Source of the DNA: an uncultured beta proteobacterium
GTDB taxonomy: Bacteria; Pseudomonadota; Gammaproteobacteria; Burkholderiales; SG8-41
Assembly (NCBI GenBank): GCA_903885665.1
Contig: CAISJL010000110.1
Span: forward strand, 1-64,000
DNA length: 64,000 nucleotides
Direction of reading: 5' to 3'
This document shows positions 1 to 8,715 of this stretch, piece after piece. The notes beneath the pieces are model-generated. The model was not told the origin of the DNA. It ran no database searches and saw only the letters and a list, made by a program, of their open reading frames with translations. Within the stretch, counting starts at the first letter, position 1; each line of letters begins with the position of its first letter. The position numbers and the translations under genes were made by a program.

Positions 1-4
1 TGCC

Positions 5-730
5 GTGACTAATCTCAACGAATCACCGCTTTCTATACTGCAGTTCTACACCACTGCACCGTATCCGTGTAGCTATTTACCGGAACGCATGGCTTGCTCA
101 GAGGTAGCCACACCTAGTCACCGCATAGATACTGCGGTCTACGCCGAACTAGTACGCGCCGGATTTCGGCGCAGTGGCAGTTTTACCTACAGACCTAAAT
201 GTAGTTATTGCACCGCTTGCGTACCCATACGCGTGTTGACCCAACAATTTAGAGCCAATCGTAGCCAGCGCCGTGCTGCCAAACTACACGCCAACCTAGT
301 GGTACGTGAGTTAGCTTTAGATTTCGATGCCGAGCACTACGCCTTGTATTTGCGTTACCAATCCCGACGCCATCCCGGTGGCGGCATGGATCTCGATAAC
401 GAAGAGCAATACCGTCATTTTTTGTTGCAAAGTCATGTACGCTCGAGCTTGCTCGAGTTTCGGGATGGCGCAGATCTGCGGATGGTGAGTGTGATTGACC
501 ACCTCGCCGATGGTCTGTCTGCGGTCTATACATTTTTCGACCCCGACCTACCCGGCACGAGCTTTGGGATTTACAACATTCTGTGGCAAATCAACCATTG
601 CCAACGCTTAGGTCTACCCTATCTGTATCTGGGCTACTGGATTACCGAGAGCCCGAAGATGTCCTACAAAGCTCAATTCCAACCCACTGAGGGTCTCACC
701 GGCATGCGTTGGCAAGCGCTCGGTAATTAG
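5..730 (+). CDS. bpt: Aspartate/glutamate leucyltransferase (Bpt, ATE family)
   Basis: Transfers leucine from leucyl-tRNA to proteins with N-terminal Asp or Glu, marking them for ClpS/ClpAP degradation (family knowledge). The 241-residue product has the ATE layout. The N-terminal part carries [10 protein letters not shown] at about 21-30 and a Cys cluster KCSYCTAC at 65-72; the acyltransferase-fold C-terminal half includes [17 protein letters not shown]. The GTG at base 5 gives an N-terminus of the usual family form, so the gene looks complete although it starts four bases from the edge. In related genomes aat lies upstream and pyrD downstream; here a two-component pair separates bpt from pyrD. 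The gap to the next gene is 13 bp, so they are probably co-transcribed. Confidence 0.93.
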   Translation: MTNLNESPLSILQFYTTAPYPCSYLPERMACSEVATPSHRIDTAVYAELVRAGFRRSGSFTYRPKCSYCTACVPIRVLTQQFRANRSQRRAAKLHANLVVRELALDFDAEHYALYLRYQSRRHPGGGMDLDNEEQYRHFLLQSHVRSSLLEFRDGADLRMVSVIDHLADGLSAVYTFFDPDLPGTSFGIYNILWQINHCQRLGLPYLYLGYWITESPKMSYKAQFQPTEGLTGMRWQALGN

Positions 731-743
731 ACATAACCATCCT

Positions 744-1424
744 ATGCGTATCCTGATTATTGAAGACGACACCACGATCGCAGCCAATCTTTATGATTTC
801 TTGCAAAACCTGGGCCATGTGGTTGATGCCGCTGCCGATGGTCATAGCGGCCTACACCTAGCACTCAACGAAACCTTTGATGCGATCGTACTCGACTTAG
901 GGCTGCCAGGCATGAGCGGGCTCACCCTGATGCAAAAACTTCGCCAAGAGTCTTATATTGAGACGCCGATTCTGATCTTAAGTGCACGCGACACGCTAGA
1001 GGACAAACTCGAAGGTTTTAACCATGGCGCTGATGATTACTTAGTCAAACCCTATTCACTCAAAGAAGTCGCCGCGCGTCTAATCGCGCTCCACAAACGC
1101 AGCACTGGCCGCATCACGAATCGCACCCTACAGGTGGGCACGCTCACCTTAGACCCCAAAACCAAAGCGGTGTATTACGTCGGCGAACTGGTGAGGCTAC
1201 CTCCCAAATGCTTGGGCATTCTCGAATTATTAATGCGTGAACCAGGCCAAGTGGTAAGTCGCGCCGACATCGAACACGCAGTCTGGGGCGAGGCGCAGGA
1301 GACCAGTGATACCCTACGCAGCCATCTTCACATGCTAAGGCGCACCCTCACGGCGATGGGCGGTCAAGACCCCATCGAAACGCTACCTGGCGTCGGTTAC
1401 CGACTACTGGCGCATGCGCCATGA
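744..1424 (+). CDS. OmpR-family response regulator
   Basis: DNA-binding response regulator of 226 residues. The receiver domain (about 1-115) shows the acidic pair D8/D9, the phospho-acceptor Asp at about 51 in VLDLGLPGMSG, the switch Ser in LILSARD and the conserved Lys at 102 in LVKPYS. The C-terminal winged helix (about 125-222) ends with the family's ETLPGVGYRL motif. Its stop overlaps the start of the kinase gene (ATGA), the usual sign of a cognate pair. The overall type resembles QseB/PmrA-like regulators, but the target genes and signal cannot be read from the sequence. Confidence 0.95.
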   Translation: MRILIIEDDTTIAANLYDFLQNLGHVVDAAADGHSGLHLALNETFDAIVLDLGLPGMSGLTLMQKLRQESYIETPILILSARDTLEDKLEGFNHGADDYLVKPYSLKEVAARLIALHKRSTGRITNRTLQVGTLTLDPKTKAVYYVGELVRLPPKCLGILELLMREPGQVVSRADIEHAVWGEAQETSDTLRSHLHMLRRTLTAMGGQDPIETLPGVGYRLLAHAP

Positions 1425-2707
1425 AGGCACTCAATCTTAGGCTCAGAGTCGCGGCTGTGGTTGCACTCACCTGCCTCACGGTGGTGGGGCTTCTGGCTTG
1501 GACACTGTATGACGCATCGATTGCATTAGAAAACACACTAGTTGAACAAATCGTCAACGAAGAGATGACCTTTCTCATCCACCAACATCAAAGTCAAGCC
1601 GACATCTTTCGCGAACCTGGCCCCAATGTGCAGTATTACATCGTGCGCAGCAGTAATGATCGGGAGCGCTTACCACTAGCGCTACGTGACCTCAGTGCCG
1701 GCGAATACAATATTGGCAAAAACAAACAAGCGCTTCATGTCAGCGTGCGCTTAGTCGATGGCTTACTCTTAATCGTCGCCTATGACTCAGGCCAACACGA
1801 AGAGCGCCGCCAGCAATTTAAAGAGTTACTGTTAATTGCACTGACCACCATCATCTTTACTGCCGCAGGGCTAGGCTATTGGCTAGCAGGCATCATCACC
1901 CACCAAATCACCAACCTAGCCACTCAAGTCGCCGCCCTTGACCCACGTGCCGCACACGAACCGCTGGCACATCGCGGTCAAGATCTAGAGGTTGCCACAC
2001 TGGCCCGCGCCTTCGACCAGTATCAAGAGCGGATCCGCGATCTGATTGCACGCGAACAAGAGTTCACTGGCAATGCTAGCCACGAATTACGCACACCACT
2101 GACCGCAATTCGCACCAGCTGTGAATTACTCGAAACCGAAATTGGTCTATCCAACAAAGCGCTATTACGGGTTCAAGGCATTGCCAGCGCAGCTGAACGC
2201 ATGACCAGTCAACTTGAAACTCTGCTATTCCTCGCCCGCGACTTAGCACTGGATCGTAATGATCGGGTAGCGCTAGCTGAATGTGTAAACCTCGCGATCG
2301 CGCCATGGCAGAGCGTGATTGAACAAAAAGGCTTGCGCTTTAGCAATCACATCGCCACCAACATTAGCATTGACATCAACCATCAAGCGCTAAATTTAGT
2401 GCTTGCGAACATACTTCGCAATGCCGTGCAATACACCGAACACGGCCAGATCGAAGTGCAATGGCAAGCGCCCATACTGAGCATCCGAGATACTGGCCCT
2501 GGCATTTCCCAACAACACCAACAACGCGTCTTCGATCGCCGCTACCGCGCTCATAACGACAATGATGGCTATGGCCTAGGTCTGGCCATCGTCAAGCGCG
2601 CTTGTGACCACTGTGGCTGGCCAATTCAAATGCATAGCGCCAGCGGCGGTGGCACTCAATTTGAAATCACCTTGCCACTGGTCACGCCATTGCCCATGCA
2701 CACCTAG
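1421..2707 (+). CDS. Two-component sensor histidine kinase
   Basis: Inner-membrane sensor kinase of 428 residues, partner of the preceding regulator (4-bp ATGA overlap). It has a membrane segment at about 10-30, a periplasmic stretch of roughly 100 residues without a recognised sensor domain, and a second membrane segment at about 137-158. A HAMP-like linker follows, then the HisKA phospho-acceptor at H221 in NASHELRTPLTAIR. The HATPase domain has the N box (LANILRNAVQYTE), the G1 box (DTGPGIS) and the G2 box (GYGLGLAIV). The short periplasmic domain is consistent with sensing ions, pH or peptides, but this is a guess. The next gene, pyrD, has its own 134-bp leader, so the operon probably ends here. 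Confidence 0.94.
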   Translation: MKALNLRLRVAAVVALTCLTVVGLLAWTLYDASIALENTLVEQIVNEEMTFLIHQHQSQADIFREPGPNVQYYIVRSSNDRERLPLALRDLSAGEYNIGKNKQALHVSVRLVDGLLLIVAYDSGQHEERRQQFKELLLIALTTIIFTAAGLGYWLAGIITHQITNLATQVAALDPRAAHEPLAHRGQDLEVATLARAFDQYQERIRDLIAREQEFTGNASHELRTPLTAIRTSCELLETEIGLSNKALLRVQGIASAAERMTSQLETLLFLARDLALDRNDRVALAECVNLAIAPWQSVIEQKGLRFSNHIATNISIDINHQALNLVLANILRNAVQYTEHGQIEVQWQAPILSIRDTGPGISQQHQQRVFDRRYRAHNDNDGYGLGLAIVKRACDHCGWPIQMHSASGGGTQFEITLPLVTPLPMHT

Positions 2708-2841
2708 GCTGCCAGATCACTAGCATCAGCAACGCTCAAACCCTATAAATTCAATAACCACATGATTTTTATAGCTATTTTATAAGGTGTTACAATCTGA
2801 CTTAGCCTTACCCTTTAATAACCACCCTCACTAATCCGACT

Positions 2842-3879
2842 ATGTATACACTGGTTCGCCCCATACTCTTTGCTCTAGATGCCGAGAAAGCCCATTACCT
2901 CACCCTCGAGAGCCTGAACTGGGCCTATCAATTAGGCCTCATCACCCCCAAGCACAACGCGGCGCCTGAGCAATCCGTTCAAGTCATGGGTTTAAATTTC
3001 CCCAATGCCGTGGGCTTAGCTGCCGGATTAGATAAAAACGGGTCTTATATTGACGCCCTCAGTTGCTTAGGCTTTGGTCATATCGAGATTGGCACGATCA
3101 CCCCTAGGCCCCAGCCCGGCAATCCACTCCCCAGAATGTTTCGACTACCCCAAGCACGCGCCCTCATCAATCGTATGGGCTTTAATAATCACGGTGTTCA
3201 GGCCTTAATTGAAAACGTCAAGCGCGCCCACTACAGCGGTATTTTAGGGATTAACATCGGCAAGAACTTTGATACACCAATAGACCAAGCCGCCGAGGAC
3301 TATCTGATTTGCCTACGCGCGGTCTACTCCCACGCCCACTACGTCACTGTTAACATTTCCTCACCCAACACTCAAAACCTCCGGCAACTCCAACACAGCG
3401 ACGAGCTGGGCATATTGCTCTCAGCAATCCAAGCTGAACGCCAACGTCTGAGCGATCAGCATGGGCGAGCGCTACCGATTGCCGTAAAAATTGCGCCCGA
3501 CCTAGACTCACAACAAATTCATGCGATTGCCGATCTATTAGTCACCCATAAAATCGATGCCGTCATCGCCACCAATACCACCATCGCACGCGATGCCGTC
3601 AGTGGGCTGACGCACGCTCACGAGGCTGGTGGTTTAAGCGGTGCACCGTTAAAAGTCGCTGCCCAATCGGTCACAACCCAACTCGCGCAAATACTACAAG
3701 GCGCACTACCCATCATTGGCGTGGGTGGTATTCAAACCGGCCCAGATGCCACCGAACGAATTAACGCTGGTGCCCAGCTGATTCAGGTCTATACCGGTTT
3801 AATCTACCGCGGCCCGGCCTTGATCGACGATTGCGTGCAGGCGATTGCGCGCGAACACGCCAGCACATCACGCCACTAA
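2842..3879 (+). CDS. pyrD: Dihydroorotate dehydrogenase, class 2 (quinone)
   Basis: Oxidises dihydroorotate to orotate in pyrimidine synthesis, passing electrons to the quinone pool at the inner face of the membrane. The 345-residue length and amphipathic N-terminus ([19 protein letters not shown]) are typical of class 2. FMN-barrel motifs are [10 protein letters not shown] (about 58-67), NRMGFNNHG (110-118) and NISSPNT (171-177), the last with the catalytic Ser of class 2 enzymes. Later motifs are KIAPDLD, ATNTT and the phosphate-binding IGVGGIQTG. The AT-rich leader (2708-2841) probably holds its promoter. The downstream ferredoxin gene starts 23 bp after the stop. Confidence 0.97.
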   Translation: MYTLVRPILFALDAEKAHYLTLESLNWAYQLGLITPKHNAAPEQSVQVMGLNFPNAVGLAAGLDKNGSYIDALSCLGFGHIEIGTITPRPQPGNPLPRMFRLPQARALINRMGFNNHGVQALIENVKRAHYSGILGINIGKNFDTPIDQAAEDYLICLRAVYSHAHYVTVNISSPNTQNLRQLQHSDELGILLSAIQAERQRLSDQHGRALPIAVKIAPDLDSQQIHAIADLLVTHKIDAVIATNTTIARDAVSGLTHAHEAGGLSGAPLKVAAQSVTTQLAQILQGALPIIGVGGIQTGPDATERINAGAQLIQVYTGLIYRGPALIDDCVQAIAREHASTSRH

Positions 3880-3902
3880 GCAAGCTTGCAACCGCGCCAC
3901 CC

Positions 3903-4532
3903 ATGGACAGCGCCGCCATCAATGCCTGCTTACCGCAGACCCAATGTCAGCAATGCGGCTTTGCCGGATGTCAGCCCTATGCTGCTGCGATTGCAACCGG
4001 TGAGGCTACCATCGACCAATGCCCGCCCGGTGGCCGCGCACTAGTGATTGAACTCGCACAGCTATTGAATATCGCAGCGCCACCCGAGTCACCCAAGATC
4101 AGCGACGCGCCCCCAGTGCTCATGGCACACATTGACCCACAAACCTGTATAGGCTGCGCATTGTGCTTACCCGCATGCCCTGTCGATGCCATTATCGGCG
4201 CACGCCAATGGCTACACGTAGTGTTAACGCGTCAGTGCACAGGCTGTGGCTTATGCCTGCCACCTTGCCCGGTGAACTGCATCAGTCTCCACCCGACTGG
4301 TGCCAGCCAAGAGCGTCAGAGCCAACGCCAACGTGCACCTCAACTCGAACAACGCTACCGCATCCACCAACAACGCCAGCTCACCCGCAAGACGGAGCGC
4401 ACGGCAAGCCCTGCACCGACTGCACGCCAAGCGCACAAACAAGCAATGGTGAGTGCCGCACTCGCACAAGCACAGCAACGACTGGCCGCACGTGGCACCC
4501 AGCACGCCAAACCTAAATCATTCAAACCTTAA
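3903..4532 (+). CDS. RnfB-like iron-sulfur protein (orphan)
   Basis: A 209-residue Fe-S protein. Residues 15-40 form the RnfB-type 4Fe-4S module (C15, C18, C23, C40 in TQCQQCGFAGC...QCPPGG). Residues 82-92 and 112-122 are two CxxCxxCxxxCP ferredoxin clusters. The tail of about 75 residues is rich in Gln, Arg and Ala and looks disordered. The frame is open from 3831, but the ATG at 3903 is chosen because it avoids overlap with pyrD and begins at the RnfB domain. It lacks the membrane anchor of true RnfB, and no other Rnf subunit is present. In betaproteobacteria such genes commonly sit next to nth, as here. A role supplying electrons or clusters to endonuclease III is a possible inference only. 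Confidence 0.85.
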   Translation: MDSAAINACLPQTQCQQCGFAGCQPYAAAIATGEATIDQCPPGGRALVIELAQLLNIAAPPESPKISDAPPVLMAHIDPQTCIGCALCLPACPVDAIIGARQWLHVVLTRQCTGCGLCLPPCPVNCISLHPTGASQERQSQRQRAPQLEQRYRIHQQRQLTRKTERTASPAPTARQAHKQAMVSAALAQAQQRLAARGTQHAKPKSFKP

Positions 4533-4562
4533 ATCGATTGCCCTCAAGCACGCATTACAACC

Positions 4563-5207
4563 ATGAACCCTGCCAAGCGACACGCCATATTTGAACGTTT
4601 CTACCAAGCCAATCCCGAGCCACGCGGTGAACTTGAATTCAATAGCAGCTTCGAACTCTTAATTGCGGTGATTTTGTCAGCACAAGCCACCGACATCAGC
4701 GTCAACCGTGCTACCCGCGGTCTGTATAAAAAAGCCAACACCCCAAAAGCCATACTCAAACTCGGGGTGGCACGACTCGAAACCCACATTAAAACCATTG
4801 GCCTGTACCGTACTAAGGCGCGCAATATCATCGCTACTTGCCAGCAACTCCTGAGCGAGCACGACGGCCAAGTGCCCCATGACCGCGCAGCCCTAGAGGC
4901 CTTACCTGGAGTGGGACGCAAGACTGCCAATGTGGTGCTCAACATTGCGTTTGGTGAACCTACTATTGCAGTTGACACCCATTTGTTTCGAATCGCTAAT
5001 CGTACCGGACTCGCCCCCGGTAAAACACCCTTAGCGGTCGAACAAAAACTGCTTAAAGTCGTACCCAAAGCATATCTACAACACGCCCATCATTGGTTAA
5101 TTTTGCATGGCCGCTATGTCTGTATGGCACGTAAGCCTCTGTGCGCGAACTGTGTGATTGAGCGCTTGTGCGAATATCGCCACAAAACACCCCAGTTAGT
5201 ATCATAA
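4563..5207 (+). CDS. nth: Endonuclease III
   Basis: Base-excision DNA glycosylase/AP lyase for oxidised pyrimidines. The 214-residue product matches the family length. The helix-hairpin-helix is LPGVGRKTANVVLN (114-127) with catalytic Lys K120, and the catalytic Asp is D138 in VDTHLFR. The C-terminal 4Fe-4S loop has C187, C194, C197 and C203 in the canonical Cx6Cx2Cx5C spacing. It lies 30 bp after the RnfB-like gene on the same strand and is followed at once by a strong hairpin terminator that overlaps its stop codon, so it is the last gene of the pyrD-rnfB-nth run. Confidence 0.98.
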   Translation: MNPAKRHAIFERFYQANPEPRGELEFNSSFELLIAVILSAQATDISVNRATRGLYKKANTPKAILKLGVARLETHIKTIGLYRTKARNIIATCQQLLSEHDGQVPHDRAALEALPGVGRKTANVVLNIAFGEPTIAVDTHLFRIANRTGLAPGKTPLAVEQKLLKVVPKAYLQHAHHWLILHGRYVCMARKPLCANCVIERLCEYRHKTPQLVS

Positions 5208-5235
5208 AAAAACGCCGAATCATCGGCGTTTTTTT
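5206..5235. terminator. Bidirectional intrinsic terminator after nth
   Basis: Perfect stem CGCCGA/TCGGCG with ATCA loop (5213-5228), flanked by seven A on the left and seven T on the right. It therefore works as a Rho-independent terminator on both strands. It ends the nth transcript and, 144 bp downstream on the minus strand, the cytochrome c pair. Confidence 0.93.
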
Positions 5236-5277
5236 GATCAGGCAACCAGAAAATATATTTCTGATTTTATTGGATAT

Positions 5278-5385
5278 TTACTAAGGTGCTTATTAAGGTA
5301 TTTACTCAGGTAATTACTAACGGACTTACTAAGATACTTACTATCGTACTTACTAAGCTATTTACTCAATCAATTAATATTAATA
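5278..5385. repeat. Degenerate 12-bp tandem repeat, nine units
   Basis: Starting at 5278, consecutive 12-mers read TTACTAAGGTGC, TTATTAAGGTAT, TTACTCAGGTAA, TTACTAACGGAC, TTACTAAGATAC, TTACTATCGTAC, TTACTAAGCTAT, TTACTCAATCAA, TTAATATTAATA. The first five bases are nearly fixed, the rest varies, and no unit has gained or lost a base. The array lies between the nth terminator and the 3' end of the downstream cytochrome gene (minus strand), overlapping its last 6 bases. A 62-codon frame that crosses it simply translates the repeat and is not taken as a gene. Confidence 0.9.
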
Positions 5386-5700
5386 TTTCACACTTAAACC
5401 GGTTTGGTGAGCATAAAACGCCGCCAAGTCTTCAATATCTTTTTGCGACAAATTCGCGGCATTACCATTCATAATTGCATTTTTACGCTCACCCGATTTG
5501 TAGTCAGACAGGGCTTTGACTAAGTATCTGTAATTCTGACCTGCCAAACGTGGAAAATCGGGTGCTGTGCTATTACCATCAGCGCCATGACAAGCGGCAC
5601 AAGTTTTTGACTTCTCTTTAGCTGCATCCATATTCGAAGCTTGCGAGAGGCTACCAAGTAGCAAGCCGGCAAGCGCCAACGCGACCATCATTGTTCTCAT
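5380..5700 (-). CDS. Mono-haem class I cytochrome c
   Basis: Periplasmic electron carrier of 106 residues. It has an N-terminal signal peptide (hydrophobic MMVALALAGLLLGSLSQAS), a covalent haem site CAACH at 34-38 and a likely distal Met ligand at about 77 in NAIMNGNA. The fold is of the c553/c4-domain type. The ATG is preceded by a GAGGAGAAGAAT-type ribosome site. It lies 19 bp downstream of another cytochrome of the same kind, so the two form one operon and together resemble the halves of di-haem cytochrome c4 made as separate chains. The redox partner is unknown. Confidence 0.9.
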   Translation of the reverse strand: MRTMMVALALAGLLLGSLSQASNMDAAKEKSKTCAACHGADGNSTAPDFPRLAGQNYRYLVKALSDYKSGERKNAIMNGNAANLSQKDIEDLAAFYAHQTGLSVKY

Positions 5701-5719
5701 ATTCTTCTCCTCAATTCGG

Positions 5720-6091
5720 TTAATGCGCAGCTGACTGCACTGCAGCCGAACTGTAATAGGCTGCTAAGTCAGCCATATCCTGATCACTCAGACCAGTCGC
5801 AATAGCATGCATCGTGGCATTTTTGCGGTCACCAACGCGATAAGCCTGCAAGGCTTTCACAATATAGCTGGCATGCTGACCACCGAGCTTAGGCACTTCA
5901 TAAGTCACCGGAAACGCCACTTTGTATCCGGGTATACCGTGACAGCCTGCGCACATCGCTGTTTTGGTCTTGCCTGCTGCTGCATTGCCTTCAGCAGCCA
6001 CGGCTAAGCTGCTCCCTACAGAACCACACAGCATGGCTAACACGCTCCATTGAACCAGCTGCCGTTGCAATTTATACACGCTCGATTTCAT
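5720..6091 (-). CDS. Mono-haem class I cytochrome c
   Basis: First gene of the two-cytochrome operon; 123 residues. The N-terminus (about 1-33) is a signal sequence with a long n-region and ends in LAVAAEG. The haem motif CAGCH is at 47-51 and the probable axial Met at about 94 in KNATMHAIATG, the same layout as in the next gene (KNAIMNGNAANL). This suggests the pair arose by duplication. It is divergently oriented from the SulP gene across a 128-bp gap, which must carry both promoters. Confidence 0.9.
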   Translation of the reverse strand: MKSSVYKLQRQLVQWSVLAMLCGSVGSSLAVAAEGNAAAGKTKTAMCAGCHGIPGYKVAFPVTYEVPKLGGQHASYIVKALQAYRVGDRKNATMHAIATGLSDQDMADLAAYYSSAAVQSAAH

Positions 6092-6219
6092 GACAGTACG
6101 CTTCCCTGTTTAACAATCCAGGACGTTATTGTAGCGCAAAGCGCCTAGCAATCTGCTGAAAATTGCCGATTAACCCCGGAATAGTCGATAATCGAATCAC
6201 CTGAACAAGGAATTTATAG

Positions 6220-8022
6220 TTGAAGCCGCTTGCTCGTCCCGCCACTGCCTGGTCAAAACTCGCTGATCGCCTACTGCCATTTTTAAAGTGGTGGCCCATG
6301 GTTGACCGTCAGACCCTACGCGCCGATGCCATTGCCGGCCTGACTGGCGCGCTAGTCGTATTACCACAAGGCGTGGCTTTTGCCACGATCGCCGGTCTAC
6401 CACCAGAATATGGATTGTTTTGCGCAATGATTCCGCCAATCATCGCTGGACTCTTCGGTTCCAGCTGGCACTTAGTCTCCGGTCCCACCACGGCCATTTC
6501 CATTGTCATTTACGCGACCATGAGCGGGGTCGCTCAACCCGACACCACTGCCTATGTTCAACTGGTGCTCGCGGTCACGCTACTCACTGGTCTATTCCAA
6601 TTGGCTATGGGTTTGGCGCGCATGGGTGCATTAGTAAATTTTATTTCACACACGGTAGTCATAGGCTTTACCGCTGGTGCCGGACTATTAATTATCAGCA
6701 CCCAAATTAGCCACTTCTTTGGCATTCCCATGCCACGCGGCATCTCGTTTGCCCAAACCATGCAATACACGCTATGGGGTATTCATGAGATAAATCCTTA
6801 TATTCTGGCAGTGAGTATGGTCACACTCATCACCGGCATCAGTTGCAAGCGCTTAGCCCCCCGCACGCCCTACATGATTATTGCAATGGTGAGTGGTAGC
6901 GCATTTACGTTGCTACTCAATCACCTACCGCAACTTGATGCCGCAGGACAAATTCAAACTGTCAAAGCCTTAAGCGTGTTGTTGCCACCATTTGCTGTGC
7001 CTGACTTATCACTAGAGCATCTGCGTCTATCCGCTTCAATCGCTGTTGCCATTACCTTATTAGGCCTCACCGAGGCCACCTCGATTGCCAAAGCCATTGC
7101 CGTGCGCTCAGGACAAACACTCAACGGTAATCAAGAATTTATCGGTCAAGGTCTGGCTAATATCATTGGTAGCTGCTTCTCCGCCTATGCCTGTAGCGGC
7201 TCTTTTAATCGTAGTGGTTTGAACTACGAGGCAGGCGCTCGCACTCCACTGGCCGCGGTGTTATCTGCGGTGTTTTTAGTTTTCATCCTGCTACTAGTCT
7301 CACCCTTAGTCCAATACCTACCGATTCCAACTATGGCTGCCATCCTATTTATGGTGGCCTATGGCTTGATTGATCTCGCGCAAATTAAACGCATACTTCG
7401 TACCAGCACCGCCGAGAGCGCGGTATTAGTAGTCACCTTGGGCGCAACATTATTTGTGCAGCTTGAGTTTGCTATTTACATCGGCGTTTTACTCTCATTG
7501 ATGCTTTATTTAAAACGTACTTCCCACCCCTGGATTCGCGATGTTAAGCCGGACCCGGCACCTGGTAGCTATCACTTTTCAGCGGACACCGGACTGCCTG
7601 ACTGTCCACAATTAAAATGCGTGCGCATTAATGGCTCCTTGTTTTTTGGCGCGGTCGATCACACCCAACACATTTTGCAAGCGATTGGTGAGGACACGCC
7701 GCAAAAGCATTTACTGATTGCAGCCAGCGGCATTAACTTTATTGACATCGCAGGCGCTGAACTGCTTGCCCGTGAGGCGCAACGACGCCAACAAATGGGC
7801 GGCGGCTTGTATTTCTATCGACTAAAAGATGAAGCGCTGGCCATACTCGAGCGCGGCGGACAGTTAGCGCAAATCGGTGCCGATTGTCTGTTCCCGGTAA
7901 GATCAGACCCCATCGCCACGATTTATCCCAAATTGGACCAGGGCATTTGCAGTAATTGCCCCTTACGCATCTTTAATCGCTGTCAGACACACTTACCCGA
8001 TGGCAGTCCGAGACCGCATTGA
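6220..8022 (+). CDS. SulP/SLC26 family anion transporter with STAS domain
   Basis: Inner-membrane anion permease of 600 residues. Residues about 30-440 carry 10-14 hydrophobic segments with the SulP signature (DAIAGLTGALVVLPQGVAFA near the start, then PPEYGLF). The C-terminal 130 residues form a cytoplasmic STAS domain (CVRINGSLFFGAVD; INFIDIAGAELLARE). The last 30 residues hold CSNCPLRIFNRC, an extra Cys-rich tail that some SulP proteins share. The start is the TTG at 6220, supported by AAGGA about 10 bp upstream; an ATG at 6298 is the alternative. Sulfate or bicarbonate is the usual substrate, but the sequence does not decide which. Confidence 0.9.
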   Translation: MKPLARPATAWSKLADRLLPFLKWWPMVDRQTLRADAIAGLTGALVVLPQGVAFATIAGLPPEYGLFCAMIPPIIAGLFGSSWHLVSGPTTAISIVIYATMSGVAQPDTTAYVQLVLAVTLLTGLFQLAMGLARMGALVNFISHTVVIGFTAGAGLLIISTQISHFFGIPMPRGISFAQTMQYTLWGIHEINPYILAVSMVTLITGISCKRLAPRTPYMIIAMVSGSAFTLLLNHLPQLDAAGQIQTVKALSVLLPPFAVPDLSLEHLRLSASIAVAITLLGLTEATSIAKAIAVRSGQTLNGNQEFIGQGLANIIGSCFSAYACSGSFNRSGLNYEAGARTPLAAVLSAVFLVFILLLVSPLVQYLPIPTMAAILFMVAYGLIDLAQIKRILRTSTAESAVLVVTLGATLFVQLEFAIYIGVLLSLMLYLKRTSHPWIRDVKPDPAPGSYHFSADTGLPDCPQLKCVRINGSLFFGAVDHTQHILQAIGEDTPQKHLLIAASGINFIDIAGAELLAREAQRRQQMGGGLYFYRLKDEALAILERGGQLAQIGADCLFPVRSDPIATIYPKLDQGICSNCPLRIFNRCQTHLPDGSPRPH

Positions 8023-8055
8023 ATTTGAATCTATTTTCATTTTATTCATCATCTT

Positions 8056-8085
8056 AACTTAACTTAACCCAACCCAACCTAACCA
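8056..8085. repeat. Degenerate 5-bp tandem repeat
   Basis: Six in-phase pentamers: AACTT, AACTT, AACCC, AACCC, AACCT, AACCA. They lie in the 84-bp gap between the SulP gene and the cobalamin adenosyltransferase gene, 21 bp ahead of the latter's start, where a ribosome site would be expected; no clear Shine-Dalgarno sequence is visible there. Confidence 0.8.
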
Positions 8086-8106
8086 ATACTGAAACCACGC
8101 AAACTA

Positions 8107-8661
8107 ATGGCAAATAGACTTTCTAAAATAGTGACCCGCACCGGTGATGATGGCACTACCGGACTCGCATCTGGCGACCGAGTTGCAAAACACCGCACCC
8201 GTGTCGCGGCTATGGGCGACGTTGACGAACTCAATAGCAGCTTAGGTCTCTTACTGAGTGAGCCGATCGCTCACGACCTTAGAGGCAGCCTGCTAGACAT
8301 ACAACATGATTTATTTGATCTCGGTGGTGAATTAAGTCTGCCAGGACACACCTTAATTAGCCTCGCGCATCTCGAGCGCTTAGATGGTTTGATCGCGCAA
8401 TTTAATTCTGAGCTACCACCGTTGCGCGACTTCATTCTGCCAGGCGGCAGTCGCCCTGCAGCGCTTGCGCACATGGCTAGAACCATCTGCAGACGTGCCG
8501 AACGCACGGTAGTTGCTCTGTCCAGCGAAGAGCCAATTGCGCCACTCACTGGACAATACCTTAACCGACTCTCTGATTTATTATTTGTGATTGCTAGGCT
8601 ATTAAATCGCGATACCGACCATGGTGACGTATTGTGGCAACAGGGCAGAAACGGAACTTAA
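8107..8661 (+). CDS. Cob(I)alamin adenosyltransferase, PduO/MMAB type
   Basis: Converts cob(I)alamin and ATP to adenosylcobalamin in the cytoplasm. The 184-residue protein has the N-terminal ATP-binding motif TRTGDDGTTGL (10-20), followed by DVDELNSSLG. The C-terminal signature RTICRRAERTVV and NRLSDLLFVIARLLN form the trimeric helical-bundle interface. A convergent BtuF-like gene follows 54 bp later, so two B12 functions are neighbours on opposite strands. No cobalamin riboswitch is visible upstream. Confidence 0.95.
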   Translation: MANRLSKIVTRTGDDGTTGLASGDRVAKHRTRVAAMGDVDELNSSLGLLLSEPIAHDLRGSLLDIQHDLFDLGGELSLPGHTLISLAHLERLDGLIAQFNSELPPLRDFILPGGSRPAALAHMARTICRRAERTVVALSSEEPIAPLTGQYLNRLSDLLFVIARLLNRDTDHGDVLWQQGRNGT

Positions 8662-8715
8662 TGATCAATTGCTGGTTAAACGACTGGCAATACAGCGGTC
8701 TGCTGCTGCCACGCG

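Noticed and set aside
4601-5068. 155-codon minus-strand frame over nth
   Set aside because: Antisense to nth, which has every catalytic and cluster residue.
5286-5474. 62-codon plus-strand frame over the 12-bp array
   Set aside because: It is only the translation of the repeat (LTK/FTQ-type tetrapeptides), runs into the cytochrome gene in the wrong direction, and has no ribosome site.
8662-8715. Cobalamin riboswitch near the B12 genes
   Set aside because: The gaps beside the adenosyltransferase and BtuF-like genes are too short and show no B12-box.
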